In this document: positions 45,190 through 55,235 of the stretch, piece by piece | How the letters are laid out: each line of letters opens with the position of its first letter | Position numbering within the stretch: position 1 is the first letter of the stretch | Source of the DNA: Saccharicrinis carchari | GTDB taxonomy: Bacteria; Bacteroidota; Bacteroidia; Bacteroidales; Marinilabiliaceae | Length of the DNA stretch: 64,000 nucleotides | Assembly (NCBI RefSeq): GCF_900182605.1 | Contig: NZ_FXTB01000001.1 | Span: 1,054,001 to 1,118,000, forward strand | Reading direction: 5' to 3' | Made by a program: the position numbers and the translations under genes | The notes under the pieces: model-generated | Databases searched by the model: none | Told to the model about the DNA's origin: nothing | Seen by the model: only the letters and a program-made list of their open reading frames with translations

Positions 45190-47439
45190 TTACTCTACTT
45201 TAAACGTGGCCATTAATTGTGCATTTGAATCGCCACCTACCCATAAGTTAAAATCGCCCGCTTCAACTACGCTTTCCATATCCTCGTTATAAAAAGATAA
45301 GTTGGCCACTGCCAGCTCGAATTTTACCTTTTGGCTTTCGCCAGCTTGCAGATTAACACGTTTAAATCCTTTTAATTCCTTAACCGGACGCGTAACGTTT
45401 CCTACTAAATCGCGCACATACAACTGCGCTACCTCGGTTCCATTATGCTCACCAACATTGGCCAGTTCAACCGTTATTTTTATCGTATCCCCAATAGCAT
45501 AGGATGCTTTATCCAGCGTAAGCTTATCATAGGCAAAGCGGGTATAGGATAAGCCATAGCCAAATGGATATAAAGGTTTAAAACCGGCATCAATGTAATG
45601 CGATTCGTTTCCTAAAGAAGTTTGGGATGCCTTAACCGGGATATCATCTATATGGGTCCACGAAGCCGGATTGGCGGGGCGACCGGTGTTTTTATGATTA
45701 TAATAAATGGGTATCTGACCTACCTGCTTTGGAAAAGTTACCGGTAACTTTCCGGAAGGGTTTTCATCACCAAACAAAACATCAACCAATGCCTTACCGC
45801 CCATGGTTCCCGGATGCCAGGCGTACAGCACGGCATCGGCATAATCCGAAATTTCGCCAATGGTAAGCGGACGACCGGCCATTACAACAAGTACAAGCGG
45901 CTTTCCGGTTTTATGTAATTCTTTTATCAGTTCTTCCTGTGCTCCCGGCAAACTAATATCTGCTCTGGAATGTGCTTCACCCGATAATATAGACTCTTCG
46001 CCGCCACAGAATACAACTACATCGGCTCTTTTGGCTTTTTCTATTGCCTTTGCAAAACCCTCATTGGTCTTAGTTCGAGATATTGCCAGGCCACTGGCAT
46101 ATTTTACTTTACTCTCGCCCAGATATTCATTTAGTGCTGCAAGAGGTGTTACTGTTAAGGTACTGTCTCCATCAAAAATCCAGGTTCCCAACTGCTCATA
46201 CATTTGGTTGGCCATGGGTCCAATCAGGGCAATACTTTTAACCTTTTTATCGATTGGTAAGGTTTTATTTTTATTTTTTAGCAATACCATGCTTTCTACT
46301 GCTGCTTTTTGGGCAGCATCCAGGTATTCTTTTTTAGCAAACTGGTATTGTTTCTCTTCAGGTACATAGGGGTTGTCGAATAAGCCCAGCTCATATTTTA
46401 CACGCAGAATCTCCCTCACTGCCTGGTTAATCGTTTTTTCGCTAAGTAAACCTTCGTCTAATAAGGTTTTAATATTTTCTTTATAAGTTGTGGCAAACAT
46501 CTCCATGTTTATCCCTGCATTAATGGCTCTTAACGCGGCTTCTTTTTTGTCCGCGGCATAACCATGCGCCAGCATTTCATAGGTAGAAGCCCAATCGCTA
46601 ACCACAAAACCGTCAAATTGCCACTCGTTACGCAACACCTGCCTAAACAAAAATTTGCTTCCCGTTGCAGGCACACCGTCTATATCGTTAAATCCGGACA
46701 TAAAAGAACGCGCACCGGCATCCACGGCCGCTTTAAATGGTGGGAAATAAACATCCCTTAGTTCGCGGAGCGGTACAAGTGTAGAGTTGTAATCCCGTCC
46801 TCCTTCGGCCGCTCCATATGCAGCAAAATGCTTTGCACAAGCAATGATAGATCCCTCCCGGGTTAAATCATCCCCTTGAAATCCTTTCACCATATGCACC
46901 CCCATTACAGATGTCAGATAAGGGTCCTCCCCAAAACTTTCTGCAATCCTGCCCCAGCGGGCATCGCGGCTAATATCAATCATAGGTGCAAAGGTCCAGT
47001 TTACGCCTGATGACCATGCTTCCTGTGCGGCAATCTGAGCCCCCTGCTGCACGGTTTCCGGATTCCATGTTGCGGCTAACCCTATGGGAATAGGGAAAAT
47101 AGTTTTAAAACCATGCACCACGTCACGGCCTATAAGTAAAGGTATGCCTAAGCGACTTTCTTCAACGGCAATTTTTTGAATTTCGTTTAGTCTTTCAACA
47201 TCCACCTCATTTAAAATAGATCCAATTTCGCCGTTGCGCAAGGCCGTTTTCAGCTCATCGGGAATTCCTCCAAAGCCATTTGATTGACACATCTGACCAA
47301 TCTTTTCATCCAGGGTCATTTGGTTTATTAAATGACTCACTTTTTGCTCTATATTATTGTCTTGCTTTACGTTGGAATACCGGCAGCCCGTAAAAATAAG
47401 GCATAACAAGCCCATATATAAAAAATAAACTTTTTTCAT
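45190..47439 (-). CDS. GH3 beta-glucosidase, lipoprotein
   Basis: This 749-residue GH3 enzyme of the BglX-like branch has a lipobox (IFTGC, Cys19). Conserved parts are SRDARWGRIAESFGEDPYL (158-176), KHFAAYGAAEGGRDYN and the nucleophile Asp282 in GFVVSDWAST. The (alpha/beta)6 domain and fibronectin-III-like C-terminus (about 640-745) complete it. It is similar in layout to the GH3 at the other end of the PUL. Being close to SusC/D, it probably trims oligosaccharides in the periplasm as they enter. Confidence 0.93.
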   Translation of the reverse strand: MKKVYFLYMGLLCLIFTGCRYSNVKQDNNIEQKVSHLINQMTLDEKIGQMCQSNGFGGIPDELKTALRNGEIGSILNEVDVERLNEIQKIAVEESRLGIPLLIGRDVVHGFKTIFPIPIGLAATWNPETVQQGAQIAAQEAWSSGVNWTFAPMIDISRDARWGRIAESFGEDPYLTSVMGVHMVKGFQGDDLTREGSIIACAKHFAAYGAAEGGRDYNSTLVPLRELRDVYFPPFKAAVDAGARSFMSGFNDIDGVPATGSKFLFRQVLRNEWQFDGFVVSDWASTYEMLAHGYAADKKEAALRAINAGINMEMFATTYKENIKTLLDEGLLSEKTINQAVREILRVKYELGLFDNPYVPEEKQYQFAKKEYLDAAQKAAVESMVLLKNKNKTLPIDKKVKSIALIGPMANQMYEQLGTWIFDGDSTLTVTPLAALNEYLGESKVKYASGLAISRTKTNEGFAKAIEKAKRADVVVFCGGEESILSGEAHSRADISLPGAQEELIKELHKTGKPLVLVVMAGRPLTIGEISDYADAVLYAWHPGTMGGKALVDVLFGDENPSGKLPVTFPKQVGQIPIYYNHKNTGRPANPASWTHIDDIPVKASQTSLGNESHYIDAGFKPLYPFGYGLSYTRFAYDKLTLDKASYAIGDTIKITVELANVGEHNGTEVAQLYVRDLVGNVTRPVKELKGFKRVNLQAGESQKVKFELAVANLSFYNEDMESVVEAGDFNLWVGGDSNAQLMATFKVE

Positions 47440-47463
47440 TTGTCTATAATTTGTTTTTTAATG

Positions 47464-47560
47464 GCCAGATGGAACACGCCACATCAGACGCCCTTCACCC
47501 CTTAAGACGAGACAGGTTATATGAGAAGGTACGCTCATAGCCTATCCCGACAGTTCGGGG
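47464..47560 (-). repeat. PUL leader repeat, copy 4
   Basis: GATGGAACACGCC, TTAAGACGAGACA and GGTTATATGAGAAGGTACGC (from 47515, continuing to TCATAGC) are followed by a CCCGA/TCGGG hairpin (47546-47559). This is the best match to copy 2. It precedes the GH3 lipoprotein gene. Confidence 0.65.
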
Positions 47561-47612
47561 GTTCGATTCATCAAACATTAAATACCCAGGAGAACTCCCG
47601 ATAAAACTAAAA

Positions 47613-48713
47613 TTAATTTGGTAATTTATATACCCTTACATAATCCACTTCCATGGTTTGAGGAAAAATGCTGTTGTCAATACCTTGAGCACCACCCCAA
47701 GTACCACCAACCGCCACATTCAGGATGAAAAAATGGGGTTTGTCAAAAGGCCAGTTAGAGGCGTTTTTTACTGCAGGAGCATAGGTATGCGTTACATTAT
47801 CCGGTGTGTCAATATAGAAAACCAGCTCATCCTTATTCCATAGCAGGCCATAGATATGAAACTCTTCTTCAGCTGTATCCAATGCTTTGGATTTACCATT
47901 ACCATTACCACCGTAACCAGCGGGGGTGTGCACCGTTGCATGTACCACATTGGGTTGATAACCCACATATTCCATAATATCTATTTCGCCACAAGCCGGC
48001 CACGACACCTCACTTAAATTAGCACCCAGCATCCATATGGCAGGCCATATACCTTTTCCGGATGGGAGTTTGGCTCTTACCTCTATTCGTCCGTAAGTAA
48101 ACTCTTTTTTTCCCCAGCTTATCATTCTTGTAGAAGTATACGATCCAGGTGCCTTACTGTCGTTTACTTTTTGTGCAGTAATAATAAGTTTGCCGTCACT
48201 AATACGTGCATTATCGCCATTGGTATAGTTCTGTAATTCATTGTTGCCCCAACCACCCGATCCGGTTTCAAATGTCCAGGTGTTTTGGTTAATCTCAGTG
48301 CCATCGAATTCATCAGACCAAATTAGCGTTTCTTTATCCCCATCAAAATCCGGATCATCCTGAGCAATGGTGATAGTTTTTGAAATAACTTTGGTATCGG
48401 CTGGTTTATTTGTAGGTCCCCATACGGTTAAACTAATTTCATAGGTTCCTTTATTGGGATAATGAACAGACCGTACCGTTGTTTTATCTGTATCTTTACG
48501 GCCGGCCCCCTCTCCTTTCCCTAAATCCCACTGTAAGTATAAATAATCGCCCTCAGACGTATTGGTAAGATTTATTTTATTAGGATTTGAGCTATCTATT
48601 TCATAGGTGAAATCTGCTGTATAAAAATCTGTTTTTTCGTTTTCAGAACACGAACTAAACAGGATAATTACACTTATCCAGGCCCAAAATATCACACTAA
48701 TATTTTTATTCAT
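47613..48713 (-). CDS. GH16 laminarinase-type lipoprotein with N-terminal PKD-like domain
   Basis: The 366-residue lipoprotein (lipobox LFSSC, Cys22) has a PKD-like Ig domain at about 30-117 (YLQWDLGKGEG, YPNKGTYEISLTVWG). A GH16 domain with GEIDIMEYVG follows (nucleophile Glu243, Asp245, acid/base Glu248). The anchored, surface-directed layout suggests it makes the first endo-cuts in beta-1,3-glucan outside the cell and hands products to SusC/D. It follows the glycan-binding protein gene across a strong hairpin terminator, so its expression may be set lower than that of SusC/D. Confidence 0.93.
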   Translation of the reverse strand: MNKNISVIFWAWISVIILFSSCSENEKTDFYTADFTYEIDSSNPNKINLTNTSEGDYLYLQWDLGKGEGAGRKDTDKTTVRSVHYPNKGTYEISLTVWGPTNKPADTKVISKTITIAQDDPDFDGDKETLIWSDEFDGTEINQNTWTFETGSGGWGNNELQNYTNGDNARISDGKLIITAQKVNDSKAPGSYTSTRMISWGKKEFTYGRIEVRAKLPSGKGIWPAIWMLGANLSEVSWPACGEIDIMEYVGYQPNVVHATVHTPAGYGGNGNGKSKALDTAEEEFHIYGLLWNKDELVFYIDTPDNVTHTYAPAVKNASNWPFDKPHFFILNVAVGGTWGGAQGIDNSIFPQTMEVDYVRVYKLPN

Positions 48714-48742
48714 TCGGAGTTTTTTTAAATATCACTTTGTAA

Positions 48743-48769
48743 AAAGGAGGGTTACAATAACCCTCCTTT
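48743..48769 (-). terminator. strong intrinsic terminator or attenuator inside the PUL
   Basis: AAAGGAGGGTTA (48743-48754) pairs perfectly with 48758-48769 across a three-base loop. On the minus strand the stem ends in a T-run. It lies 12 bases past the stop of the glycan-binding protein gene and 29 bases before the GH16 start, so GH16 depends on readthrough or a promoter overlapping this site. Confidence 0.8.
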
Positions 48770-48781
48770 ATTATTGTACTA

Positions 48782-50539
48782 TTACAATTTAGCTGACTTC
48801 AATCCTTCTACATGAGGCCCGGCCAAATCGTCGAAATAAAATTCGTGAACGCCATCACCCACACCCGGGTTGCACATAATGCGAATAATATTGTAAAATC
48901 CCTGATTAAAATTAGGATCGGTAGTTACATCCGAAGTAAACTGTTCTCCAGTCCAGTCCCATCCTGCTCCAACACCAGCAAAATCATACTCAGCTACTTC
49001 CCAAGTGTCATCCGCTTGAATGGTGTAAATTAGATCATATGTACCAGTTTTCCACGCTTCAGCTTTATCGGTATTTTCCAGCTTCATTAAAACCTGCTGA
49101 CCTGCTTTACCACGAACCATAATTTTAAACACACTATTTGTGGTTAAATCAAAACGATATCCGGCGGGCAGTGTCATATTGGCATTCGCCCATTCTTGAC
49201 CTTCTTTCCGGTAATGGAAAACATTCAGCCCTTTATTAGGATAGATGCGATCAGGATTCTCTACTACAGAAACATCACAGTCTTCTCCAGCTACAGGTGC
49301 CATTTCTACTTCACTGTTATCCACGTACATTACCATATAATCCAAAAGGAAAGGAACATAGTTAGAATGATGGTTTTCGACTAATATATACTCATTAGTT
49401 ACCACATCCTCATTAGATGCCATAAGGGTTATCGTAACCGGATAATTACCCTTGCGCATGTACGTATGCTCTGCAGTTCCGGTATAACCATTTACTTCCA
49501 CCACTTCGGAACCGTCACCAAAATCAACCGTGTAACCACTTACGCTCAAACCTTCCGGTATTACCACATCCATTAAACTTAGCAACCAGGTATTCTCCTC
49601 TGCTGTTGCTGCTATATCCACCGAGTAAGTTACGGTAGGCTTAACGTATCCCTTGGGTATCAGTTTAATATACCAACGGTTTCCATCGCCACCAATACAG
49701 CTCATATGAATGGAGTTCTCGGTTACTTCGTCTATCTTATACTTATTATCACTTGAACCATAATCGAAACCGAAAAACACGGGTTTCGCTGAACTTAACG
49801 TGATATAGTTAACTCCATCTTCCTCACTAAAAGACCATGTTGCGGGAGCGGGAGTAAAATTCACCCTACAATCCAGCTCACCGTATAAAGGCGTAGCGTT
49901 TGAATAGTGCTCATTGTCCTTTTGAAAGTCCTTCACGTAGGAATCGCCATTGTTATTGTATTGGAAATCAAAACCCACCAAGGTAAACACAAACTCATCA
50001 TCGTAAGCTCCGGAATTTGTTTTAGTCAAGGGATCGGCAGCCCACCATTCAAGGCCTGTTCCATCGGCCGGGCCGATGCCAAAATGGCCTGAGGAAGTAC
50101 TGTCGATAACCCATGTTTTACCTTCGGCAGCAGCCACACCACCCGAAATCATGGTTAGCATAGGGCTTTCTAAAAAAGCATAATCTGTTTCGGTTTGCAC
50201 TACATTTTGCGTTATAGTAGTACTATTACCATCATTGGCAGTAATGGTTAAAGCTACCTCAAACTCGCCGGGTAAGGGATAGTAAGCTATTACTTTATCA
50301 CCCTTTGCCGTGCCACCATTCCCAAATTCCCAACTAACCGTATGAATACCCTTTACCGGGGTAAGGTTTTCAAGCACATAATGATATGCATCCTCGCCCT
50401 GGGTTATTGTAAACTCCATTTGTTCCTCAGAGGGTGTGGCATTTAGCTCCAAATCCGACTCTCCAAACTCCTCCGGTTGACAGGCAACGAATACCAATGT
50501 CATCGCCAAGATAAGTCCTGAAATATATTTAATCTTCAT
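48782..50539 (-). CDS. PKD-domain surface glycan-binding lipoprotein (SGBP-like)
   Basis: The 585-residue lipoprotein (lipobox FVAC, Cys20) has PKD-type domains near residues 30-115 (VSWEFGNGGTAKG, YPLPGEFEVALTI) and 305-385 (YTVDFGDGSEVVEV, YMRKGNYPVTITL). A carbohydrate-module-like stretch with many tryptophans lies between them, and the C-terminal region near 420-575 is jelly-roll-like (QVLMKLENTDKAEAW, EFYFDDLAG). No catalytic motif is seen. Its place directly after SusD (18-base gap) is that of the second surface glycan-binding protein of SusCD loci. Confidence 0.82.
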   Translation of the reverse strand: MKIKYISGLILAMTLVFVACQPEEFGESDLELNATPSEEQMEFTITQGEDAYHYVLENLTPVKGIHTVSWEFGNGGTAKGDKVIAYYPLPGEFEVALTITANDGNSTTITQNVVQTETDYAFLESPMLTMISGGVAAAEGKTWVIDSTSSGHFGIGPADGTGLEWWAADPLTKTNSGAYDDEFVFTLVGFDFQYNNNGDSYVKDFQKDNEHYSNATPLYGELDCRVNFTPAPATWSFSEEDGVNYITLSSAKPVFFGFDYGSSDNKYKIDEVTENSIHMSCIGGDGNRWYIKLIPKGYVKPTVTYSVDIAATAEENTWLLSLMDVVIPEGLSVSGYTVDFGDGSEVVEVNGYTGTAEHTYMRKGNYPVTITLMASNEDVVTNEYILVENHHSNYVPFLLDYMVMYVDNSEVEMAPVAGEDCDVSVVENPDRIYPNKGLNVFHYRKEGQEWANANMTLPAGYRFDLTTNSVFKIMVRGKAGQQVLMKLENTDKAEAWKTGTYDLIYTIQADDTWEVAEYDFAGVGAGWDWTGEQFTSDVTTDPNFNQGFYNIIRIMCNPGVGDGVHEFYFDDLAGPHVEGLKSAKL

Positions 50540-50557
50540 AATTCCTAATTTATTATT

Positions 50558-52084
50558 TTAATTATACCCCTTATTCTGTACTAATTTGAACTCTCCTTCG
50601 GTTTTATCAATTTCCGATTGAGGAATAGCCAAGTACTTCATATCATCGTTCCATGTTCTTTCCGATGAATATGCAGGAATACTCTCGGTAAGCAGATTAG
50701 TATCGCCCCATCGTACCAAATCCCAAAAACGCATTCCTTCGCCCACAAACTCGCGACGACGCTCTAATTTGATATTTTCGGCCGTAGCTGCGATAGGATC
50801 TACACCAGCCCGTGTACGCACCAAGTCCAGACACTCTTGTGCAGTTAAGCTACCAGCCGGAGCTACACCGTGTATCACCATTAGCTCTGCAGCGTTAAGC
50901 AGGGTTTCTGCATAACGGAAAATTCTAACATTATTTTCGAAGTTCAGATCCTGTCCATAAGGCGCATCGTTATACTCTTTACGTGCAGCATATTTAGCCA
51001 TAAAGTAACCTGTATCCTGAAAACGCGGTGTATAGGTACCTTCGCTAAACTGATTGATGGAAGCGGCCAAACGCTCATCACCTTCTTCATAAATACCAAC
51101 TAAATCGGGTCTCACCGGGCCAAATCCCCAACCTCCTTTGTAAAAGTCTTCACCACTTAGGTTATCAGCTCCATTGAGTCCGTTAGGTGAGATAAACGCG
51201 GGTAGGTTAGTTCCATAACCGGTCCAGGCAGCTCCCCAATCTTTACCTTCGGGCAGATGGTTGGCTTCGAATATTGATCCCGGTCCAAACTCCCCTTCTC
51301 TATCCCAGATAGAAGCAAAATCAACCAGCTCAAATGCTCCACTGGCATGGATCGCTTCCATATCGGCCAGCACTTCGGCATATTTGCTTTGGTCTTTCTG
51401 ATACATTACAATCCTGGCCTTCAACATCATGGCAGCGGCCTTTGTAGCACGTCCATCGTTGGCAGCTGTTGTTTGCATAGGCAATTTATCTCCTTCGATG
51501 GCAAAGTTTACATCATCAATTATTTCGTTGTACACTTCGTCAGCCGTAAATTGGCGTGCAAAATAAGGCGCAGGCAGATCCTGCTCAAAATAAGGGATAT
51601 TACCCCAAAACTTCCACAGCCAGTGTACGTAATAAGCTCGTAAAAAACGGGCTTCTGCTCTAAACTGGTTTAATTTGGCTTCATCTACACCCACTGCATT
51701 ATCGCAAGCCTCGAGCACATTATTACACCTACTTAGTCCGCTGTAGTAAATATTCCACAATCCTGCGGGTGTTTCGTTGGGGTTTACATTAAACTGTGAT
51801 AACAGATAAAGCGGACGCTGGTCGCCGGCATCACCACCACCTTTGAAAATATCATCTGATCGAAGATCGGACAGTAAAGGGACACTATTGTAATTAAAGT
51901 CGGCATAGCTATCGAACAACAACACTTTATATGCAGAGCCCAAATTGGACAAGATAGCACCTTCCGTTGCAGTACCCCCTGCCTCCTGCGAAGCGGTAGG
52001 TTGCACCGTTAGGAAATCTTCGCTGCAGGAACTGAATCCCATCAATACAGCCAAGAAAACTGGCAAAATATATTTTTTCATCAT
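50558..52084 (-). CDS. susD: SusD-family glycan-binding lipoprotein
   Basis: This 508-residue surface lipoprotein (lipobox FSSC, Cys20) acts as the lid of the SusC transporter and binds oligosaccharide outside. The helical TPR-like N-terminal region (QFRAEARFLRAYYVHWLWKF, near 140-160) and the C-terminal RRREFVGEGMRFWDLVRWG are SusD/RagB family hallmarks. It lies 19 bases after the SusC gene. The ending (SEIDKTEGEFKLVQNKGYN) is also typical. The likely glycan is beta-1,3-glucan, judged from the enzymes. Confidence 0.96.
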   Translation of the reverse strand: MMKKYILPVFLAVLMGFSSCSEDFLTVQPTASQEAGGTATEGAILSNLGSAYKVLLFDSYADFNYNSVPLLSDLRSDDIFKGGGDAGDQRPLYLLSQFNVNPNETPAGLWNIYYSGLSRCNNVLEACDNAVGVDEAKLNQFRAEARFLRAYYVHWLWKFWGNIPYFEQDLPAPYFARQFTADEVYNEIIDDVNFAIEGDKLPMQTTAANDGRATKAAAMMLKARIVMYQKDQSKYAEVLADMEAIHASGAFELVDFASIWDREGEFGPGSIFEANHLPEGKDWGAAWTGYGTNLPAFISPNGLNGADNLSGEDFYKGGWGFGPVRPDLVGIYEEGDERLAASINQFSEGTYTPRFQDTGYFMAKYAARKEYNDAPYGQDLNFENNVRIFRYAETLLNAAELMVIHGVAPAGSLTAQECLDLVRTRAGVDPIAATAENIKLERRREFVGEGMRFWDLVRWGDTNLLTESIPAYSSERTWNDDMKYLAIPQSEIDKTEGEFKLVQNKGYN

Positions 52085-52103
52085 TTTTTATTTTTTATAT
52101 TAT

Positions 52104-55100
52104 TTAAAATGTAATGTTAGCACCTATCGAGATCGTTCTGGATTGCGGATAAATACCTTTATCTACACCTATAGTTGTATATCCACCCGAAGCAATTTCC
52201 GGTTCAAATCCATCGTATTTTGTGAATGTCAATAAGTTTTCGGCCGAAACATAAAGTCTTATATTTTGGAACATATCTTTACTTACCAAATGCTGTGGTA
52301 AGGTATAGCCCAATTGTATATTTTTCAATCTCATGTATGAGCCATCCTTTATATATAAATCAGATGAACGCCAGTTAGAATTAGGGTTGGCCGATGTCAT
52401 ACGCGGTATTTTGGTGGATGTACCTTCACCTGTCCAACGATCTAACACCCATGAAGGTCTGTTCATGGCAGCAATATCACCACGTTGCGATATGTCGAAA
52501 ATATCATTACCCGTGCTTCCCTGGAAGAATACATTCAGGTCGAAGTTTTTATAATCAGCACCAATGGTAATTCCATAAGTAACATCCGGCATACCTTTTC
52601 CAATCATGGTTCTGTCCAAATCATCAATAACGTCGTCATTGTTATAATCTACAAAACGTACATCACCGGGTTTTGCATTTTGACCGTACATGGAATTGTA
52701 GCTATCTGCTTCACTCTGGTTTTGTAAAATACCAGCCGTTTTATATCCATAAAAATAAGGGAATACCATTCCGTTTGTTCCTTTTACAAAGCTACCAACA
52801 CCAGAAGCATCCGACGATTCATAGATATTCTCGCCCGAGTCGTTACCCATATTTATCAAGGTATTTTTGATATAGGATGCCTGACCTGTAATACTGTAGT
52901 TTAAATCGCCGATGCTATTTTTAAACGTTATTTCCAGCTCTACACCCTGGTTTTCCATATCTCCTGCGTTTGCAATTGGAGCACCTTTACCTACGTAGGA
53001 AGGAATAGGCTGATTCATCAACATCCCTTTGGTATCTTTTTTAAAGTAATCAACACCAATAGCTAATGCATGCTTAAATAATCTAAAATCCATACCCACG
53101 TCAATCTGCTCCGACTCTTCCCATTTAACATCGGCATTAGCAATACGCGAAGGATTGCTACCATACTGCATCAAGGAATAATCGCCTGAGCCAAAGTAGT
53201 AGTTCTGACCACCATCCATCAAGCTGGTGTAAGAGAAAGGTGCAATATTTTCGTTACCATTTCTACCCCAACTGGCTCTTAGTTTCATATAACTTAACCA
53301 CATAGGTCTGTTGTCCATAAAACTTTCGTTAGTGATATTCCAACCTGCAGAGAAAGACGGGAAAATAGCCCATTTGTTGCTGGGGCCAAAGTTTGACGAA
53401 CCATCTCTACGAACCGTAGCCTGAAGCATGTAGCGCTCATCGAAGTTATAATCTAACCTTCCAAAGTAAGAAGCCAGGGTTCTTGATGTAAAACCACCTG
53501 TACCACCTGCAACACGCTCATCATCCCTATCGGCAATAGCATAATCAATTACAGCTTTATTAGGGTCGTTCTCCAACAAATCATAATCATCGCCAGCTAA
53601 GTACCTGGTTGTATATTCCTTAGCGGATTGTCCTAATAACACCGAGAAGTTATGCTTATCATCAAAGCTCTTTACATAATGCAAGGTATTCTCCAGCTGC
53701 CAGGTATAGCCTCTGTTCATGTTAGAATACACATGGCTGCGCTCTACATGTTTACCTTGGCTGGCTAAGAAATGAGGGAAGGTATGTCCATCACCACCCC
53801 AAAAGGCTAAATCTACACCATAGCTCGATTTAAACTTAAGATCTTGCAACAATTCCAGTTCGCCCCAAAAAGTAGCTACTATTTTATCTGAATTGTCCTT
53901 TGAGGCCGAAGGAGCATCTAACATAGCTACCGGATTCGCTATCTCCTGAAAGCCTGCCGGTGGCAAAGAGTATACTCTTCCGTTTTTATCGGTAACCGCC
54001 GTAGGTTGCGATGCCAAAACTGCATCAGGATCCGTGGCATAAACCGGAACAGTAGGATTAAAGGCCAATGCACTACCCAGTACCGAACCAAACTCCGAGT
54101 TAGTTTCGATACCTGAGGAAACAATACGTGTGTATCCTGCATTAACACCTACTCTAAGTTTCTTCAATAAACCTCTGTCTACATTAAAAACATCGTAAGT
54201 ATTATTTATACGCACACTATAACGCTCAAAATTTGAACGATCGAAATTACCGCCTACAATACCTTCCTGATTGTAATACCCAAAAGATAAAAAGAAATTA
54301 GAAGTCTCACCACCGCCGGATAAGCTTATTTGGTGATTTTGCACCGGTGCATCATAATTAAATGTTTTGCTTTGCCAATCGGTACCTGACCCTGCATTGG
54401 CAATTTGATCGGCAGTGTACCTGGCACTGTTGCCATCGTTCAAAGCCATTTCGTTCATAATAACCATATACTGCGTAGCATTCAGCACATCTCTTTCTGT
54501 CCAGGGATTCTGGATTCCGTAGGAAAAATCGTAATTCACCTTCGTTGTTCCTTTTTTTCCGGATTTTGTGGTTACCAAAATAACACCGTTTGCCGCCCTT
54601 GCACCATATATAGCACCCGATGCCGCATCTTTTAACACCTCAACAGACTCAATATCTGATGGGTTCAGGTAATTGATACCACCATCAACTGCCATCCCGT
54701 CTACAATGTATAAAGGCTCACTGTTATTTACAGTTCCTACACCACGAATTCTAACCTTAGAGTCTGCACCAGGCTGACCAGAACTTTGGGTGATTTGAAC
54801 ACCGGAAACACGTCCTTTAAGCACATCCTCGATACGTGATGGATTTGCCTTTTCCAGCTCATCTGCATTTACACTACTAATTGCGGCAGTCATAACACTC
54901 TTTTTCTGCACGCCATAACCCACTACTATCACCTCGTCCAAATCGGAGATAATACTTTTCATTACCACGTTAATAGTGGAAGAGCTAATCACATGCTCCT
55001 GCGTTTCCATCCCGATAAAGGAAAAAACAAGTGTTTCGCCCATGTTGGCCTGAAGCGAAAAATCGCCATCCAAGGATGTGATGGTTCCAATTGTGGTCCC

Positions 55101-55235
55101 CTTTACTAACACGCTTACTCCGGGCATACCCAGACCATCGTCCTGGGAAATTACTTTACCCGAAACCGTAGTTTCTTGTGCCCACATTAGTGTGGTGCAC
55201 ATGAAAAGGAAAATTGTTCCTAATAAATTTTTCAT
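52104..55235 (-). CDS. susC: SusC-family TonB-dependent outer-membrane transporter
   Basis: The 1043-residue outer-membrane barrel imports oligosaccharides with energy from TonB. The signal peptide (MKNLLGTIFLFMCTTLMWAQ) precedes a carboxypeptidase-regulatory-like domain (about 21-100, GKVISQDDGLGMPGVSV). The plug follows (about 110-225: VIVVGYGVQKKSV, IRGVGTVNNSEPLYIVDG, YGARAANGVILVTTKSG), then a 22-strand barrel ending in ISIGANITF. No N-terminal signalling (STN) domain is present, so anti-sigma control is unlikely. The separate membrane-bound LuxR-type regulator upstream fits this. Confidence 0.97.
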   Translation of the reverse strand: MKNLLGTIFLFMCTTLMWAQETTVSGKVISQDDGLGMPGVSVLVKGTTIGTITSLDGDFSLQANMGETLVFSFIGMETQEHVISSSTINVVMKSIISDLDEVIVVGYGVQKKSVMTAAISSVNADELEKANPSRIEDVLKGRVSGVQITQSSGQPGADSKVRIRGVGTVNNSEPLYIVDGMAVDGGINYLNPSDIESVEVLKDAASGAIYGARAANGVILVTTKSGKKGTTKVNYDFSYGIQNPWTERDVLNATQYMVIMNEMALNDGNSARYTADQIANAGSGTDWQSKTFNYDAPVQNHQISLSGGGETSNFFLSFGYYNQEGIVGGNFDRSNFERYSVRINNTYDVFNVDRGLLKKLRVGVNAGYTRIVSSGIETNSEFGSVLGSALAFNPTVPVYATDPDAVLASQPTAVTDKNGRVYSLPPAGFQEIANPVAMLDAPSASKDNSDKIVATFWGELELLQDLKFKSSYGVDLAFWGGDGHTFPHFLASQGKHVERSHVYSNMNRGYTWQLENTLHYVKSFDDKHNFSVLLGQSAKEYTTRYLAGDDYDLLENDPNKAVIDYAIADRDDERVAGGTGGFTSRTLASYFGRLDYNFDERYMLQATVRRDGSSNFGPSNKWAIFPSFSAGWNITNESFMDNRPMWLSYMKLRASWGRNGNENIAPFSYTSLMDGGQNYYFGSGDYSLMQYGSNPSRIANADVKWEESEQIDVGMDFRLFKHALAIGVDYFKKDTKGMLMNQPIPSYVGKGAPIANAGDMENQGVELEITFKNSIGDLNYSITGQASYIKNTLINMGNDSGENIYESSDASGVGSFVKGTNGMVFPYFYGYKTAGILQNQSEADSYNSMYGQNAKPGDVRFVDYNNDDVIDDLDRTMIGKGMPDVTYGITIGADYKNFDLNVFFQGSTGNDIFDISQRGDIAAMNRPSWVLDRWTGEGTSTKIPRMTSANPNSNWRSSDLYIKDGSYMRLKNIQLGYTLPQHLVSKDMFQNIRLYVSAENLLTFTKYDGFEPEIASGGYTTIGVDKGIYPQSRTISIGANITF

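Noticed and set aside
47555-47572. GGTTCGATTC, like a tRNA T-loop
   Set aside because: The flanking bases cannot form the five-pair T stem, and no acceptor or anticodon arm surrounds it. It is part of a leader repeat ending.
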